A DNA stretch of 15,870 nt from Bacteroidota bacterium (GTDB lineage: Bacteria; Bacteroidota; Bacteroidia; Bacteroidales; UBA10428), in contig JAJUGM010000024.1 of NCBI GenBank assembly GCA_029268165.1, positions 1-15,870 on the forward strand, given 5' to 3'. Of this stretch, positions 8,463-15,503 are shown piece after piece; the stretch's first letter is position 1, and each line of letters starts with the position of its first letter. The notes under the pieces are model-generated. The model saw only the letters and a program-made list of their open reading frames with translations, ran no database searches and had not been told where the DNA came from. Made by a program: the position numbers and the translations under genes.

Positions 8463-8639
8463 TAACCAGCCTGCAGGTTACAATTAATCTCAATTATTGC
8501 ATTAGAAAAATTTCCAATGCAACGCGACTAAGAAATATCAACTTTTCCGGTTTGCTGGCGCTGCACCAGAAAAGTGATTTTTCTTGATCGGGAAATCCAT
8601 TGGTTCGCTCTTCCTGAGAGCTCCCAATGAATAATTTCC
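8463..8639. repeat. Cluster of four stem-loops, possible structured RNA or palindromic repeat element
   Basis: Four consecutive inverted repeats are visible. (1) TAACC / GGTTA at 8463-8467 and 8476-8480. (2) TTGCATT-a-GAAA / TTTC-c-AATGCAA at 8497-8522, 11 pairs with one mismatch and a 2-base gap at the tip. (3) ACTTTTC-c-GGT / ACC-a-GAAAAGT at 8541-8575, 10 pairs with one mismatch. (4) GGAAAT, CATTGG and GCTCT pairing with AGAGC, CCAATG and ATTTCC at 8591-8639, 17 pairs with small internal loops. Pairing was read by eye. Strand and function are unknown: it could be an RNA, a BIME-like element or regulator sites. Confidence 0.5.
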
Positions 8640-8778
8640 TCTAAAAATACATCAAATTTTTATTCGCCTGGATGCATTTTCATTCATCGCACTTGGGTTA
8701 AAAAGGAGTCAGCCAGAATGGATTTCGGGATGAAAGAAGGCAATATTTTATTGATTGATGTTAAATAAAAAATACAAA

Positions 8779-8893
8779 ATAGGGTATAGATATTAAAAAA
8801 ATATAAAAAAAGATATTAAACCCTATTATTTATAGGGTATAAAATTAAAAATAAAATAAAAAATAAATTTTAAATAAATAAAATAGGGGTATA
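8779..8893 (+). repeat. Three spaced ATAGGG(G)TATA direct repeats in A/T-rich DNA
   Basis: Copies start at 8779, 8832 and 8883 (the last with an extra G), so the spacings are 53 and 51 bases, close to five helical turns. An inverted core CCCTAT at 8821-8826 pairs with the second copy to form a small hairpin (CCCTAT-tattt-ATAGGG). The surrounding DNA is nearly all A and T. The array lies just before the promoter of the barrel gene, so the repeats are candidate operator sites. Confidence 0.45.
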
Positions 8894-8907
8894 AATAAAA
8901 AAATATA

Positions 8908-8915
8908 TATATTTG
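8908..8915 (+). promoter_or_regulatory. Bacteroidota -7 promoter element for the barrel gene
   Basis: TATATTTG matches the Bacteroidota -7 consensus TAnnTTTG and lies 38 bases before the ATG at 8954, a typical leader distance. No -33 TTTG is visible: the position is taken by A/T DNA and the third ATAGGGGTATA repeat (8883-8893), which may suit an activator-dependent promoter. Confidence 0.5.
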
Positions 8916-8953
8916 TCATGTTTATTATTTAACAATCTTAATTTATTGCGATT

Positions 8954-9634
8954 ATGAGAATTTTTAATTGGCCTACCTACGTGGTCCTGGCCGCATTAGC
9001 CTTCCTGCCAATCATATCATTTGCGCAGGAAGAATCTGACAAGCCTTCAAAGTTTTCTGCAGGTGCTGATTTTTACAGTAATTACATCTGGAGAGGAACA
9101 AAATTTGGAACTGGCCCGGCAGTTCAGCCTTCTGTAAAGTTTTCTTCAGACGGTTTTACCATCGGGGCATGGGGGTCATTTGATGCTTTAGGTTATGCCG
9201 AAGCCGACCTGTATGTTTCTTATGCTTTTACGTTTGGTTTGAGCATTGGATTAACTGACTATTATTATCCGGGTCAGGAATATTTTGACTATTCCGATAC
9301 CACCGGAAGCCATGCTTTTGAAATTAACCTGGGTTATTCGATCGCCGGATTAAGTTTAAGTGCTAATTATATATTAAACGAGGCAGGTGGCGCTGCATCA
9401 AAGGGGAACGACCTGTATTTCCAGGCTGGATATCAGTTTAAATATTTTAATATTTCTTTGGGCGCAGGCAACGGCTGGCATACTTCTGACGGTGAATTTA
9501 ATGTGTGTCATATTGCTATAGGAACCAGTAAAACAATAAAAATAACCGATACATTTTCAATACCTGTTTCAGGCCAGTTAATACTTAATCCTCAGCGTGA
9601 GCAGATGTATCTGGTTGCAGGTTTCTCGCTGTGA
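8954..9634 (+). CDS. Secreted outer-membrane beta-barrel protein, TorF/Gcw_chp-like
   Basis: This 226-residue exported protein probably forms a small beta-barrel in the outer membrane. A signal peptide is clear: charged start, hydrophobic stretch from about 8 to 22, then SFAQ, giving signal peptidase I cleavage after about residue 24. The mature start, FSAGADFYSNYIWRGTKFGTGPAVQPS, has the A-D-x-x-S-x-Y-x-x-R-G pattern I associate with the TorF/Gcw_chp family (function largely unknown). The rest alternates Gly/aromatic strands of barrel type and ends in a strand closing with FSL, i.e. an aromatic near the C-terminus. It sits alone between the long structured spacer and a strong hairpin terminator, so it is probably monocistronic. 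Family membership is a by-eye judgement; a generic small porin-like barrel is the alternative. Confidence 0.68.
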   Translation: MRIFNWPTYVVLAALAFLPIISFAQEESDKPSKFSAGADFYSNYIWRGTKFGTGPAVQPSVKFSSDGFTIGAWGSFDALGYAEADLYVSYAFTFGLSIGLTDYYYPGQEYFDYSDTTGSHAFEINLGYSIAGLSLSANYILNEAGGAASKGNDLYFQAGYQFKYFNISLGAGNGWHTSDGEFNVCHIAIGTSKTIKITDTFSIPVSGQLILNPQREQMYLVAGFSL

Positions 9635-9737
9635 ATATAAATATAATAAACCCGCCAAGAGTTTCTGAAAGAAATGGGGAAGAAAGGCTCGACGTTCATG
9701 AACACGTAGAGACAGCTTATGATCTGTTAAGTATAAC

Positions 9738-9767
9738 AACAAAGGCCTTTGTTACAAGGCCTTTGTT
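9738..9767. terminator. Bidirectional intrinsic terminator between convergent genes
   Basis: AACAAAGGCCT (9738-9748) pairs perfectly with AGGCCTTTGTT (9757-9767) around an 8-base loop, giving 11 base pairs. It lies between the stop of the barrel gene (9634) and the stop of the TrpB2 gene (9773), only 6 bases from the latter. A-rich sequence on one side and ATTTAT on the other fit use in both directions. Confidence 0.8.
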
Positions 9768-9772
9768 ATTTA

Positions 9773-11137
9773 TCAGGGTTTTGGGTATCCTGCGATCTCC
9801 TTAAGGTTTTCTGCTATTACCTCATCAGGTAATTCATAGTTCTGAAGCTGCCCTGATAAAAATTTATCATAGCCCGACAGATCCATCAATCCGTGACCGG
9901 AGAAGTTAAACAGTATTACTTTTTCTTTACCCTCCTCCTTAGCCTTTTTGGCTTCACGAATCGCTGCGGCTATGGCATGGGTAGTTTCAGGAGCCGGAAT
10001 GATACCTTCGGTTTTAGCAAAGAGTATTCCTGCTTCATAACATTCGAGTTGATGCAAGGCTAAAGGTGATAACAAACCTTCTTTTGCGGCTTTACTTACC
10101 AGCGGCGCCATGCCATGATAACGTAATCCGCCTGCATGAATTGGCGCAGGAATAAAATTATGACCCAGTGAATACATGGCAACCAGGGGTGTCATTTTTG
10201 CGGTATCGCCATGGTCATAAACATAGGGTCCTTTGGTAAGTGTAGGGCAGGAAGCCGGTTCAACCGGAATGATATCAATTTTAGCCCCATGTATTTTATC
10301 ATAGAGAAAGGGAAAAGCCAGTCCGGCAAAATTACTTCCGCCACCTGCACAGCCAATAATGACGTCAACTTTCTTTTCACCTGCAATTTCAAGTTGCTTC
10401 TTAGCTTCAAGACCAATAATTGTCTGATGCATCATTACATGGTTAAGCACACTGCCAAGTGAATAGCGGGTTTCGCCTTTCGGGTCGGTAACAGCAGCTT
10501 CAATGGCTTCACTGATGGCAATACCCAGACTACCTGGGGTGTCGGGATGTTCTGCCAGTATTTTTCTTCCGGCCTGTGTTTCGCTACTCGGGCTGGCAAT
10601 ACAATTTGCCCCCCATGTTTGCATCATTAATTTTCTGAAGGGTTTCTGATCAAAGCTGATGCGTACCATAAAAACCTTACATTCAAGTCCTACCAGTGAA
10701 CAGGCAAATGCCAGAGCGCTGCCCCATTGTCCTGCGCCTGTTTCTGTTGCCAGACGTTTTATACCAAACTGTTTGTTATACCATGCTTGAGCTACAGCAG
10801 TATTAGGCTTGTGACTTCCGGCAGGAGAAAGACTTTCGTTTTTAAAATAAATTCGTGCAGGTGTTCCCAGAGCCTGTTCGAGGTCATACGCACGATGCAG
10901 AGGTGACGGACGCCAGCGTGTCAATAATTCAAGTATTCCTTCAGGTATGTCAATCCAGCGTTGCGTACTGTATTCCTGCTCAACAAGGTTCATCGGGAAA
11001 ACAGGCGCCCATGCTTCGGGCGGAACAGGTTTACCATCGGGGCCAACAAAAGGGTCATTTTTCAGATCGGCTGCAAGATTATACCACTGCCTTGGCATAT
11101 CTTTTTCGGATAGTACTATTTTTCGGGTTCTGCTCAT
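9773..11137 (-). CDS. trpB: Tryptophan synthase beta chain, TrpB2 type (orphan)
   Basis: This 454-residue PLP enzyme should condense serine and indole to tryptophan. It belongs to the TrpB2 subgroup: it is longer than the roughly 400-residue TrpB1, has the extra N-terminal segment with W-Y-N-L, and uses GSHKPNTA (107-114) around the PLP lysine K110 where TrpB1 has H-K-I-N. Other visible sites are ETGAGQWG at 132-139 and the phosphate-binding GCAGGGSNFAG at 262-272. TrpB2 enzymes generally lack the stable TrpA contact of TrpB1. No trpA or other trp gene is nearby, so it may salvage free indole or act as a serine/threonine deaminase-like enzyme. The gene follows galU by 86 bases on the same strand but has a -7 promoter motif of its own, so it may be a separate transcript. 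It ends at the hairpin terminator. Confidence 0.93.
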   Translation of the reverse strand: MSRTRKIVLSEKDMPRQWYNLAADLKNDPFVGPDGKPVPPEAWAPVFPMNLVEQEYSTQRWIDIPEGILELLTRWRPSPLHRAYDLEQALGTPARIYFKNESLSPAGSHKPNTAVAQAWYNKQFGIKRLATETGAGQWGSALAFACSLVGLECKVFMVRISFDQKPFRKLMMQTWGANCIASPSSETQAGRKILAEHPDTPGSLGIAISEAIEAAVTDPKGETRYSLGSVLNHVMMHQTIIGLEAKKQLEIAGEKKVDVIIGCAGGGSNFAGLAFPFLYDKIHGAKIDIIPVEPASCPTLTKGPYVYDHGDTAKMTPLVAMYSLGHNFIPAPIHAGGLRYHGMAPLVSKAAKEGLLSPLALHQLECYEAGILFAKTEGIIPAPETTHAIAAAIREAKKAKEEGKEKVILFNFSGHGLMDLSGYDKFLSGQLQNYELPDEVIAENLKEIAGYPKP

Positions 11138-11161
11138 TGTAAAATAATTTTGAAATGAATA

Positions 11162-11184
11162 AATATGCGTTGTTTTTGCATATT
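11162..11184. other. Hairpin between galU and trpB2
   Basis: AATATGC and GCATATT form a 7-base-pair stem with a 9-base loop. No T-run follows on the minus strand, so it is not a standard terminator. It lies just downstream of the -7 motif and would fall in or near the trpB2 leader. Confidence 0.35.
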
Positions 11185-11185
11185 A

Positions 11186-11193
11186 CAAATATA
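11186..11193 (-). promoter_or_regulatory. Bacteroidota -7 promoter element for trpB2
   Basis: The minus strand reads TATATTTG, a full TAnnTTTG match identical to the one before the barrel gene, 49 bases upstream of the trpB2 start. It suggests transcription separate from the kinase-galU operon. No clear -33 element is seen. Confidence 0.45.
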
Positions 11194-11223
11194 ATGAATA
11201 CTACAAATAATGCTACTTTTTTA

Positions 11224-12087
11224 CTATTTTTTCAGTATCTGCTTTAAAAATTCCCTTAAAGGACCGGCAAATTCTTCCCTTTTCAGGGCAAACTCAATAG
11301 TGGTTTTCAGAAATTCAAGTTTATCCCCCAGATCGTGCCTTTTCCCTTCAATAATCTGTGCCATAATACCATAATGTTTGAGCATGATGCGTAAAGCGTC
11401 AGTAAGCTGTATTTCATTTCCCTTGCCTCTTGGCGTTTTTTCCAGCGCCGCAAATATGTCGGGGGTCAATATGTACCTGCCGGCAACTGCCAGATTTGAT
11501 GGCGCTTTATTCACTTCAGGTTTTTCAATCAGTTCATTTAACTGCAGTAGTTTTTTATTTATCTCAGTTCCGCCAACAATGCCGTAACTTGATACCTTGT
11601 GCGGCTCTACCGTTTCAACAGCAATTATTGGCTGGCGGTATTGTTCAAAAATATCAATCATTTGCTGTGTGGCAGGGATAACCGAATCAATAACTGTATC
11701 ACCCAACAGAACTGCAAATGGCTCATTGCCACAATGAAAACGGGCATGATAAATGGCATCTCCAAGCCCGTTCAGCTCTTTTTGCCTGATGAAATGAATG
11801 TTGGCCATGTTCTCAATATGCCTGAGCTGATTGAGCACAGCTTCATCTTCTTTTTCCTGAATGCGTGCTTCAAGCTCAAAATTACGGTCAAAATGGTCTT
11901 CAATGGATCGCTTGCCTTTACCGGATACAATCAATATGTCTTCAATACCTGAATCAACACACTCCTGTACAACATATTGAATGACAGGCGTATCGATTAT
12001 CGGTAACATCTCCTTGGGTTGAGCCTTGGTGGCCGGAAGAAAACGTGTCCCCAGCCCTGCTGCCGGAATTACGGCTTTTTTTATCAT
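11224..12087 (-). CDS. galU: UTP-glucose-1-phosphate uridylyltransferase (GalU family)
   Basis: This 287-residue nucleotidyltransferase makes UDP-glucose, or another UDP-sugar, from UTP and the sugar-1-phosphate. The signature AAGLGTRFLPATKAQPKEML at about 9-28 contains the nucleotide-binding loop and the active-site lysine region. Further matches are IQYVVQECVDSGI near 36-48, the metal-site stretch VLLGDT at about 126-131, EKPEVNKAPSNLAVAGRYIL in the sugar-binding half, and KGNEIQLTDAL near the C-terminus. Length is normal for GalU. It starts 4 bases after the stop of the upstream GHMP kinase, so the two are surely co-transcribed and probably translationally coupled. This pairing suggests the substrate could be a sugar-1-phosphate made by that kinase, for example glucuronate-1-phosphate, rather than glucose-1-phosphate alone. 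The GalU family call is firm; the substrate is inference. Confidence 0.9.
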   Translation of the reverse strand: MIKKAVIPAAGLGTRFLPATKAQPKEMLPIIDTPVIQYVVQECVDSGIEDILIVSGKGKRSIEDHFDRNFELEARIQEKEDEAVLNQLRHIENMANIHFIRQKELNGLGDAIYHARFHCGNEPFAVLLGDTVIDSVIPATQQMIDIFEQYRQPIIAVETVEPHKVSSYGIVGGTEINKKLLQLNELIEKPEVNKAPSNLAVAGRYILTPDIFAALEKTPRGKGNEIQLTDALRIMLKHYGIMAQIIEGKRHDLGDKLEFLKTTIEFALKREEFAGPLREFLKQILKK

Positions 12088-12091
12088 AATT

Positions 12092-13093
12092 TTATAATAT
12101 ATAGGGTTTAATTACTCTTGCATTGATTGTTTTCAAACTGATAATCAGTTTCCTCAGCACTTCATCGCTGGGATATGTGCCAATGATAGCCCCTCCCGAA
12201 CCCGAAAACTTGGCTGACGCGCCACACTGACGCGCAATTTTAACCATTTCCTTATTGCTTTCTGAAATATTCATAATCCGGCACCTCAGGTCAAAGTTTC
12301 TGTTTATCAGTGCTGACAGTGTTTCAAAATCGCCATGCAATATGGCTTCTTTTCCTTTTTCAGCCAGCCCTGCAATTTCGTCCAGCGTATGTATCACTTG
12401 CTCATCCCCCTTATCATAACGTTGTCTGATGTCATTCAGCACTTTTCCTGATTCTTTGCCCAGTTGTGTTTTGTATGCCACATATAACCGGGGCAGTTTA
12501 GCCGGATCAATGGGTTCATATAGGCCATGGTTGTGTTTCAACATGTATTCTTTATTGAAATCCATATAAACACATCCCTCATATACCTGTATTACCCTGT
12601 CCTGCAAACCTGCATTAATACCCAGTTCTTCGGTCTCAACAGCCAGTATCAGTGAAGGAATTATCGGCAAAGGTATTTCCACTTTGTAAAACTGCATTAA
12701 CGCCTTCATGGTGGCAGTAACAATTGCGCTTGAACCGGCAAGGCCAACCTGTCTTGGAATTGACGATTGATAACGCAGGGTAAAATTTTTATTTTCAAGC
12801 CTTATTTGATTTTTTTCACAATAATCGCAGAATTTTTTAACCGTAGCTTTTAATAGTCTTATACCTCCATAATATCCTGTTAATTTTACCTTTTCAGCTA
12901 AGTGATATATGCTTCTGAACTGGTTTAAATCTTCTTCCTGTTCTTCAATAACCAGTGAGGGCGATTCATAAAGTGTTACCGCAGCTCCGAAATTTTTAAC
13001 TATAACGGAGATTGTTTTACCAAAATATCCGTCAGACGGGTTACCTAACAAGCCGGCCCTGGCATATGCACGTGATTCAATAATCATAAACAA
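12092..13093 (-). CDS. GHMP kinase resembling plant glucuronokinase
   Basis: This 333-residue protein is a GHMP-family sugar kinase. The N-terminal ARAGLLGNPSDGYFGKTIS (11-29) closely resembles the start of Arabidopsis glucuronokinase as I remember it. The ATP-binding motif IPRQVGLAGSSA is at 112-123, and GLQDRVIQVYEG at 162-173 carries the likely catalytic aspartate D165. The third GHMP motif AKFSGSGGAIIGTY is at 294-307. The family includes galacto-, homoserine, mevalonate and heptose kinases, but the GNPSD and GLQDR-V-Q-V-Y signatures point to glucuronokinase, which forms glucuronate-1-phosphate with ATP. The galU start is 4 bases past the stop, so the product could be passed straight to UDP-sugar synthesis. 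The start at 13093 is used here, but the ATG two codons later (M3) is equally possible. It is divergent from the GAF-PAS gene. The kinase fold is certain; the sugar is inferred. Confidence 0.78.
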   Translation of the reverse strand: MFMIIESRAYARAGLLGNPSDGYFGKTISVIVKNFGAAVTLYESPSLVIEEQEEDLNQFRSIYHLAEKVKLTGYYGGIRLLKATVKKFCDYCEKNQIRLENKNFTLRYQSSIPRQVGLAGSSAIVTATMKALMQFYKVEIPLPIIPSLILAVETEELGINAGLQDRVIQVYEGCVYMDFNKEYMLKHNHGLYEPIDPAKLPRLYVAYKTQLGKESGKVLNDIRQRYDKGDEQVIHTLDEIAGLAEKGKEAILHGDFETLSALINRNFDLRCRIMNISESNKEMVKIARQCGASAKFSGSGGAIIGTYPSDEVLRKLIISLKTINARVIKPYIL

Positions 13094-13240
13094 AATAAAA
13101 ATAGCTTAAAATTAATTTTTTTGTTTGGTTTTCACGAAAAAAATAACTAAACATTGAAGTAATGACACTTCATGATAAAAATTACATAATGATTTATTAC
13201 ATTTATATTTTATTTTGTTAGTAAAAAAAGATATTATTAT
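13094..13240. promoter_or_regulatory. Divergent promoter region with an inverted repeat
   Basis: This A/T-rich spacer must hold the start signals of both the kinase-galU operon and the GAF-PAS gene. An inverted repeat GAAGT-aatgac-ACTTC lies at 13156-13171, flanked by CAT(T) and ATG that extend it imperfectly. A near match to the -7 consensus, TTATTTTG, lies at 13210-13217, 24 bases before the GAF-PAS start. All of this is weak. Confidence 0.3.
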
Positions 13241-15475
13241 ATGAGTTTAACTTGCAGAATAATAAGAAAATTACTTCCTGCCTTCCTTTTGTATTTTTTC
13301 TTTTCATGGGTTGCCCATAAAGAAATGATTTATGCAGCAACAAATCAGGATGAAGAAGCAGTATTTTTTCAGGATACGAATTCTTTAAACACCATTTCTG
13401 AAGATACTCTTATGGCTAATAGCTTATCAAAGGCAGAAGGAAATGACAGTGCTGAAATCGTTAATGATTCCTTGACAGCAAGCATTCAATCAGCTGATTC
13501 GACTAAGAATGTAATGTTAGGTGCAGCGAATATTCCCTGTAAGCTTCCTTTTTATCGCAGATGGTGGTTTTCATTAATTGTGGTTTTGATAATTTTCCCT
13601 TTCTTATACAGATATTTAACAAGGAACCAAAAGCAGCTTAAAGAACAATTATACGAATATGATGCAAAACTGCATGATTATGAGCGTCTGATTAAGGAAA
13701 AAGAAGATAAACTCATACAGCAGGAAACTGAATTTAAGGAAAAGCTGATTGAAGAGGAAGAACTGAAGTATCAGGCAGTTGGTTTATCAAAATTCTCTGA
13801 AATTATGTCGAATAATAAGGAGGAATTGGGAAAAGTAGGGCAAAATATAATTTTCGAACTTGTTAAGTATTTAGGAGTTAATATGGCTGCTCTTTATATT
13901 GTAAAAGAAGACAGCTATAATGAAAAAGTACTTGAATTACTGAGCGCCTATGCTCCAAACATCAGGCAATTACAATCGAAAATACATCCGGGTGAAGGTT
14001 TTATAGGCACATGTTTTAATGAAGGCTCATTAATGGAAATAACCGATATACCTGAAACCTATACAAAGATATCGTCGGGACTGGGAGAGGCATTGCCCCG
14101 TTATCTGGCATTTATTCCTCTTTTGCAGGATGAAAGCAAGCTTGGAGTAATTGAAATAGCATCATTCAGGCCGCTTGAAAAATACAAACTTGAATTTGTT
14201 AACAGATTATCGCAAAACATAGCAAGTTATATTGCCATAAGGCAAGCCAATGCGTTGATGCAGGAGATGATTGAGCGTTCAAGAGCACAGGCTGAAGAAT
14301 TACAGGCTCAGGAAGAAGAGCTAAGACAAAATCTTGAGGAAATGCAGGCAACTCAGGAAGAACTGCAGCGGCAAATGGAAAAGAATAAGATTATTCAAGA
14401 GGAACTCCAGAAGGAACAATACCTGATAGATGCACTTATGAACAATATTCCTGAGTATATTTATTTTAAAGATCTGGAAAGCAAATTCATTAAAAACAGC
14501 CGCTCACATGCCAAAGTTTTTGGTTTTACCGACCCTAAAAAAATTGTTGGCAAATCAGATTTTGATTTCTTTGCTGAGGAACATGCACGTCCGGCATTTG
14601 AAGCCGAGCAGAAGATAATAAAGACCGGAAAACCTATTATTGATTTGGTAGAGAAAGAGGTAAAGAAAGACGGTACAGTTTCCTGGGTCAGCACAACCAA
14701 AATGCCGCTTTATGATCAAAACGGAAAAATAGTCGGCACATTCGGCATCTCGAAAGATATCACCGAAATGAAAAAGCTTGAGATGGAAACGCAGCAGAAG
14801 ACAGAAGAGCTGCTTGCGCAGGAAGAAGAGCTGAGGCAGAATCTGGAAGAAATGCAGACAGTGCAGGAAGAACTTCAGCGCCAGAAAGAGGAACTGGCAA
14901 GAGAAAAGGCGTTAATGGATGCATTGCTGCATAATGCCATTGAAAGTATATATTTCAAAGATGAACAAAGCCGTTTTATTAAGGCAAGCGACTCCATGGC
15001 CAGGTTGTTTCATGTAAAGAGTGTAGAAGAATTATACGGAAAGACAGATTTTGATTTCTTTACCGAAGAGCATGCACGGCCGGCATTTGAAGATGAGATG
15101 AACATTATTAAAACAGGACGACCAATAATTAATAAAATTGAAAAAGAAACGCATCCTGATGGAAGGATCACTTATGTGAGCACCTCAAAAATGCCGTTAT
15201 ATAACAAGGATGGTAAGATAATCGGCACATTCGGTATCTCGAAAGATATCACCGAAATGAAAAAGCTTGAGATGGAAACGAAGCAGAAGACAGAAGAGCT
15301 GCTTGCGCAGGAAGAAGAGCTGAGGCAGAACCTGGAAGAAATGCAGACAATTCAGGAGGATCTGCAAAATCGTATTAAAGAAAATGAGAAGTTAAAGAAG
15401 GAATATCAGAAAAAAATAGACGAATTGACAAAGAAAATTGAAAAACTCGAAAAAGAACTTCAGAGGAAAAGATGA
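13241..15475 (+). CDS. Membrane-anchored GAF-PAS-PAS coiled-coil sensor without output domain
   Basis: This 744-residue protein appears to be a sensor lacking any enzymatic output. The order is: signal peptide or first membrane segment at about 7-33 (ending YAA); a Ser/Asp/Asn-rich periplasmic stretch at 34-103; a membrane segment at about 108-125; a charged coiled coil at 128-178; a GAF domain at about 185-335; a coil at 341-395; PAS at about 396-510; a coil at 512-555; PAS at about 560-672; and a final Glu/Lys coil to the end. There is no HisKA, GGDEF, cyclase, SpoIIE or methyl-accepting hairpin that I can identify. The coil EELLAQEEELRQNLEEMQ recurs three times in similar form, and the two PAS units are close copies (both have DFDFF, EEHARPAF, KMPLY and GTFGISKDIT). 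It may signal through coiled-coil contact with a partner kinase. It lies upstream of a fucosidase on the same strand, with no proven link. Confidence 0.85.
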   Translation: MSLTCRIIRKLLPAFLLYFFFSWVAHKEMIYAATNQDEEAVFFQDTNSLNTISEDTLMANSLSKAEGNDSAEIVNDSLTASIQSADSTKNVMLGAANIPCKLPFYRRWWFSLIVVLIIFPFLYRYLTRNQKQLKEQLYEYDAKLHDYERLIKEKEDKLIQQETEFKEKLIEEEELKYQAVGLSKFSEIMSNNKEELGKVGQNIIFELVKYLGVNMAALYIVKEDSYNEKVLELLSAYAPNIRQLQSKIHPGEGFIGTCFNEGSLMEITDIPETYTKISSGLGEALPRYLAFIPLLQDESKLGVIEIASFRPLEKYKLEFVNRLSQNIASYIAIRQANALMQEMIERSRAQAEELQAQEEELRQNLEEMQATQEELQRQMEKNKIIQEELQKEQYLIDALMNNIPEYIYFKDLESKFIKNSRSHAKVFGFTDPKKIVGKSDFDFFAEEHARPAFEAEQKIIKTGKPIIDLVEKEVKKDGTVSWVSTTKMPLYDQNGKIVGTFGISKDITEMKKLEMETQQKTEELLAQEEELRQNLEEMQTVQEELQRQKEELAREKALMDALLHNAIESIYFKDEQSRFIKASDSMARLFHVKSVEELYGKTDFDFFTEEHARPAFEDEMNIIKTGRPIINKIEKETHPDGRITYVSTSKMPLYNKDGKIIGTFGISKDITEMKKLEMETKQKTEELLAQEEELRQNLEEMQTIQEDLQNRIKENEKLKKEYQKKIDELTKKIEKLEKELQRKR
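14734..14860 (+). repeat. Internal repeat copy 1 (PAS end plus coiled coil)
   Basis: This 127-base block encodes the end of the first PAS domain (GTFGISKDIT) and the following coil. Aligned by eye with 15223-15349 it differs at three positions only; two changes are silent and one turns Gln to Lys. The copies lie 489 bases (163 codons) apart. Confidence 0.9.
15223..15349 (+). repeat. Internal repeat copy 2 (PAS end plus coiled coil)
   Basis: This is the second copy of the 127-base block, covering the end of the second PAS domain and the terminal coil. It is nearly identical to 14734-14860 at the nucleotide level, while the PAS cores before each copy have diverged visibly. Confidence 0.9.
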
Positions 15476-15503
15476 AATAAATAATACCTTAATCACAAAA
15501 AAA

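Larger units (their letters stand above)
8365..8953. other. Large divergent spacer (589 bases) with structured and A/T-rich halves
   Basis: No credible open frame fills this spacer between the hybrid kinase and the secreted barrel gene. The kinase-proximal half (about 8463-8639) is packed with inverted repeats. From about 8755 to 8910 the DNA is almost pure A/T, broken by short G/C clusters of the form ATAGGG(G)TATA. The individual elements are listed separately. Confidence 0.7.

Noticed and set aside
9694..9703. Palindrome GTTCATGAAC in the spacer after the barrel gene
   Set aside because: Short, single copy and located after two convergent gene ends, where an operator would be meaningless.
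11695..11709. GalU metal motif reads GDT instead of the GDD seen in some homologues
   Set aside because: The first aspartate, the one aligned with the metal-binding position, is kept, and other active GalU proteins also vary at the next residue (E. coli has Val).
11599..11952. 117-codon open frame on the plus strand opposite galU
   Set aside because: It is antisense to a well-supported GalU and its peptide is Cys/Asn/Phe-rich without domain features, so it is a shadow frame.
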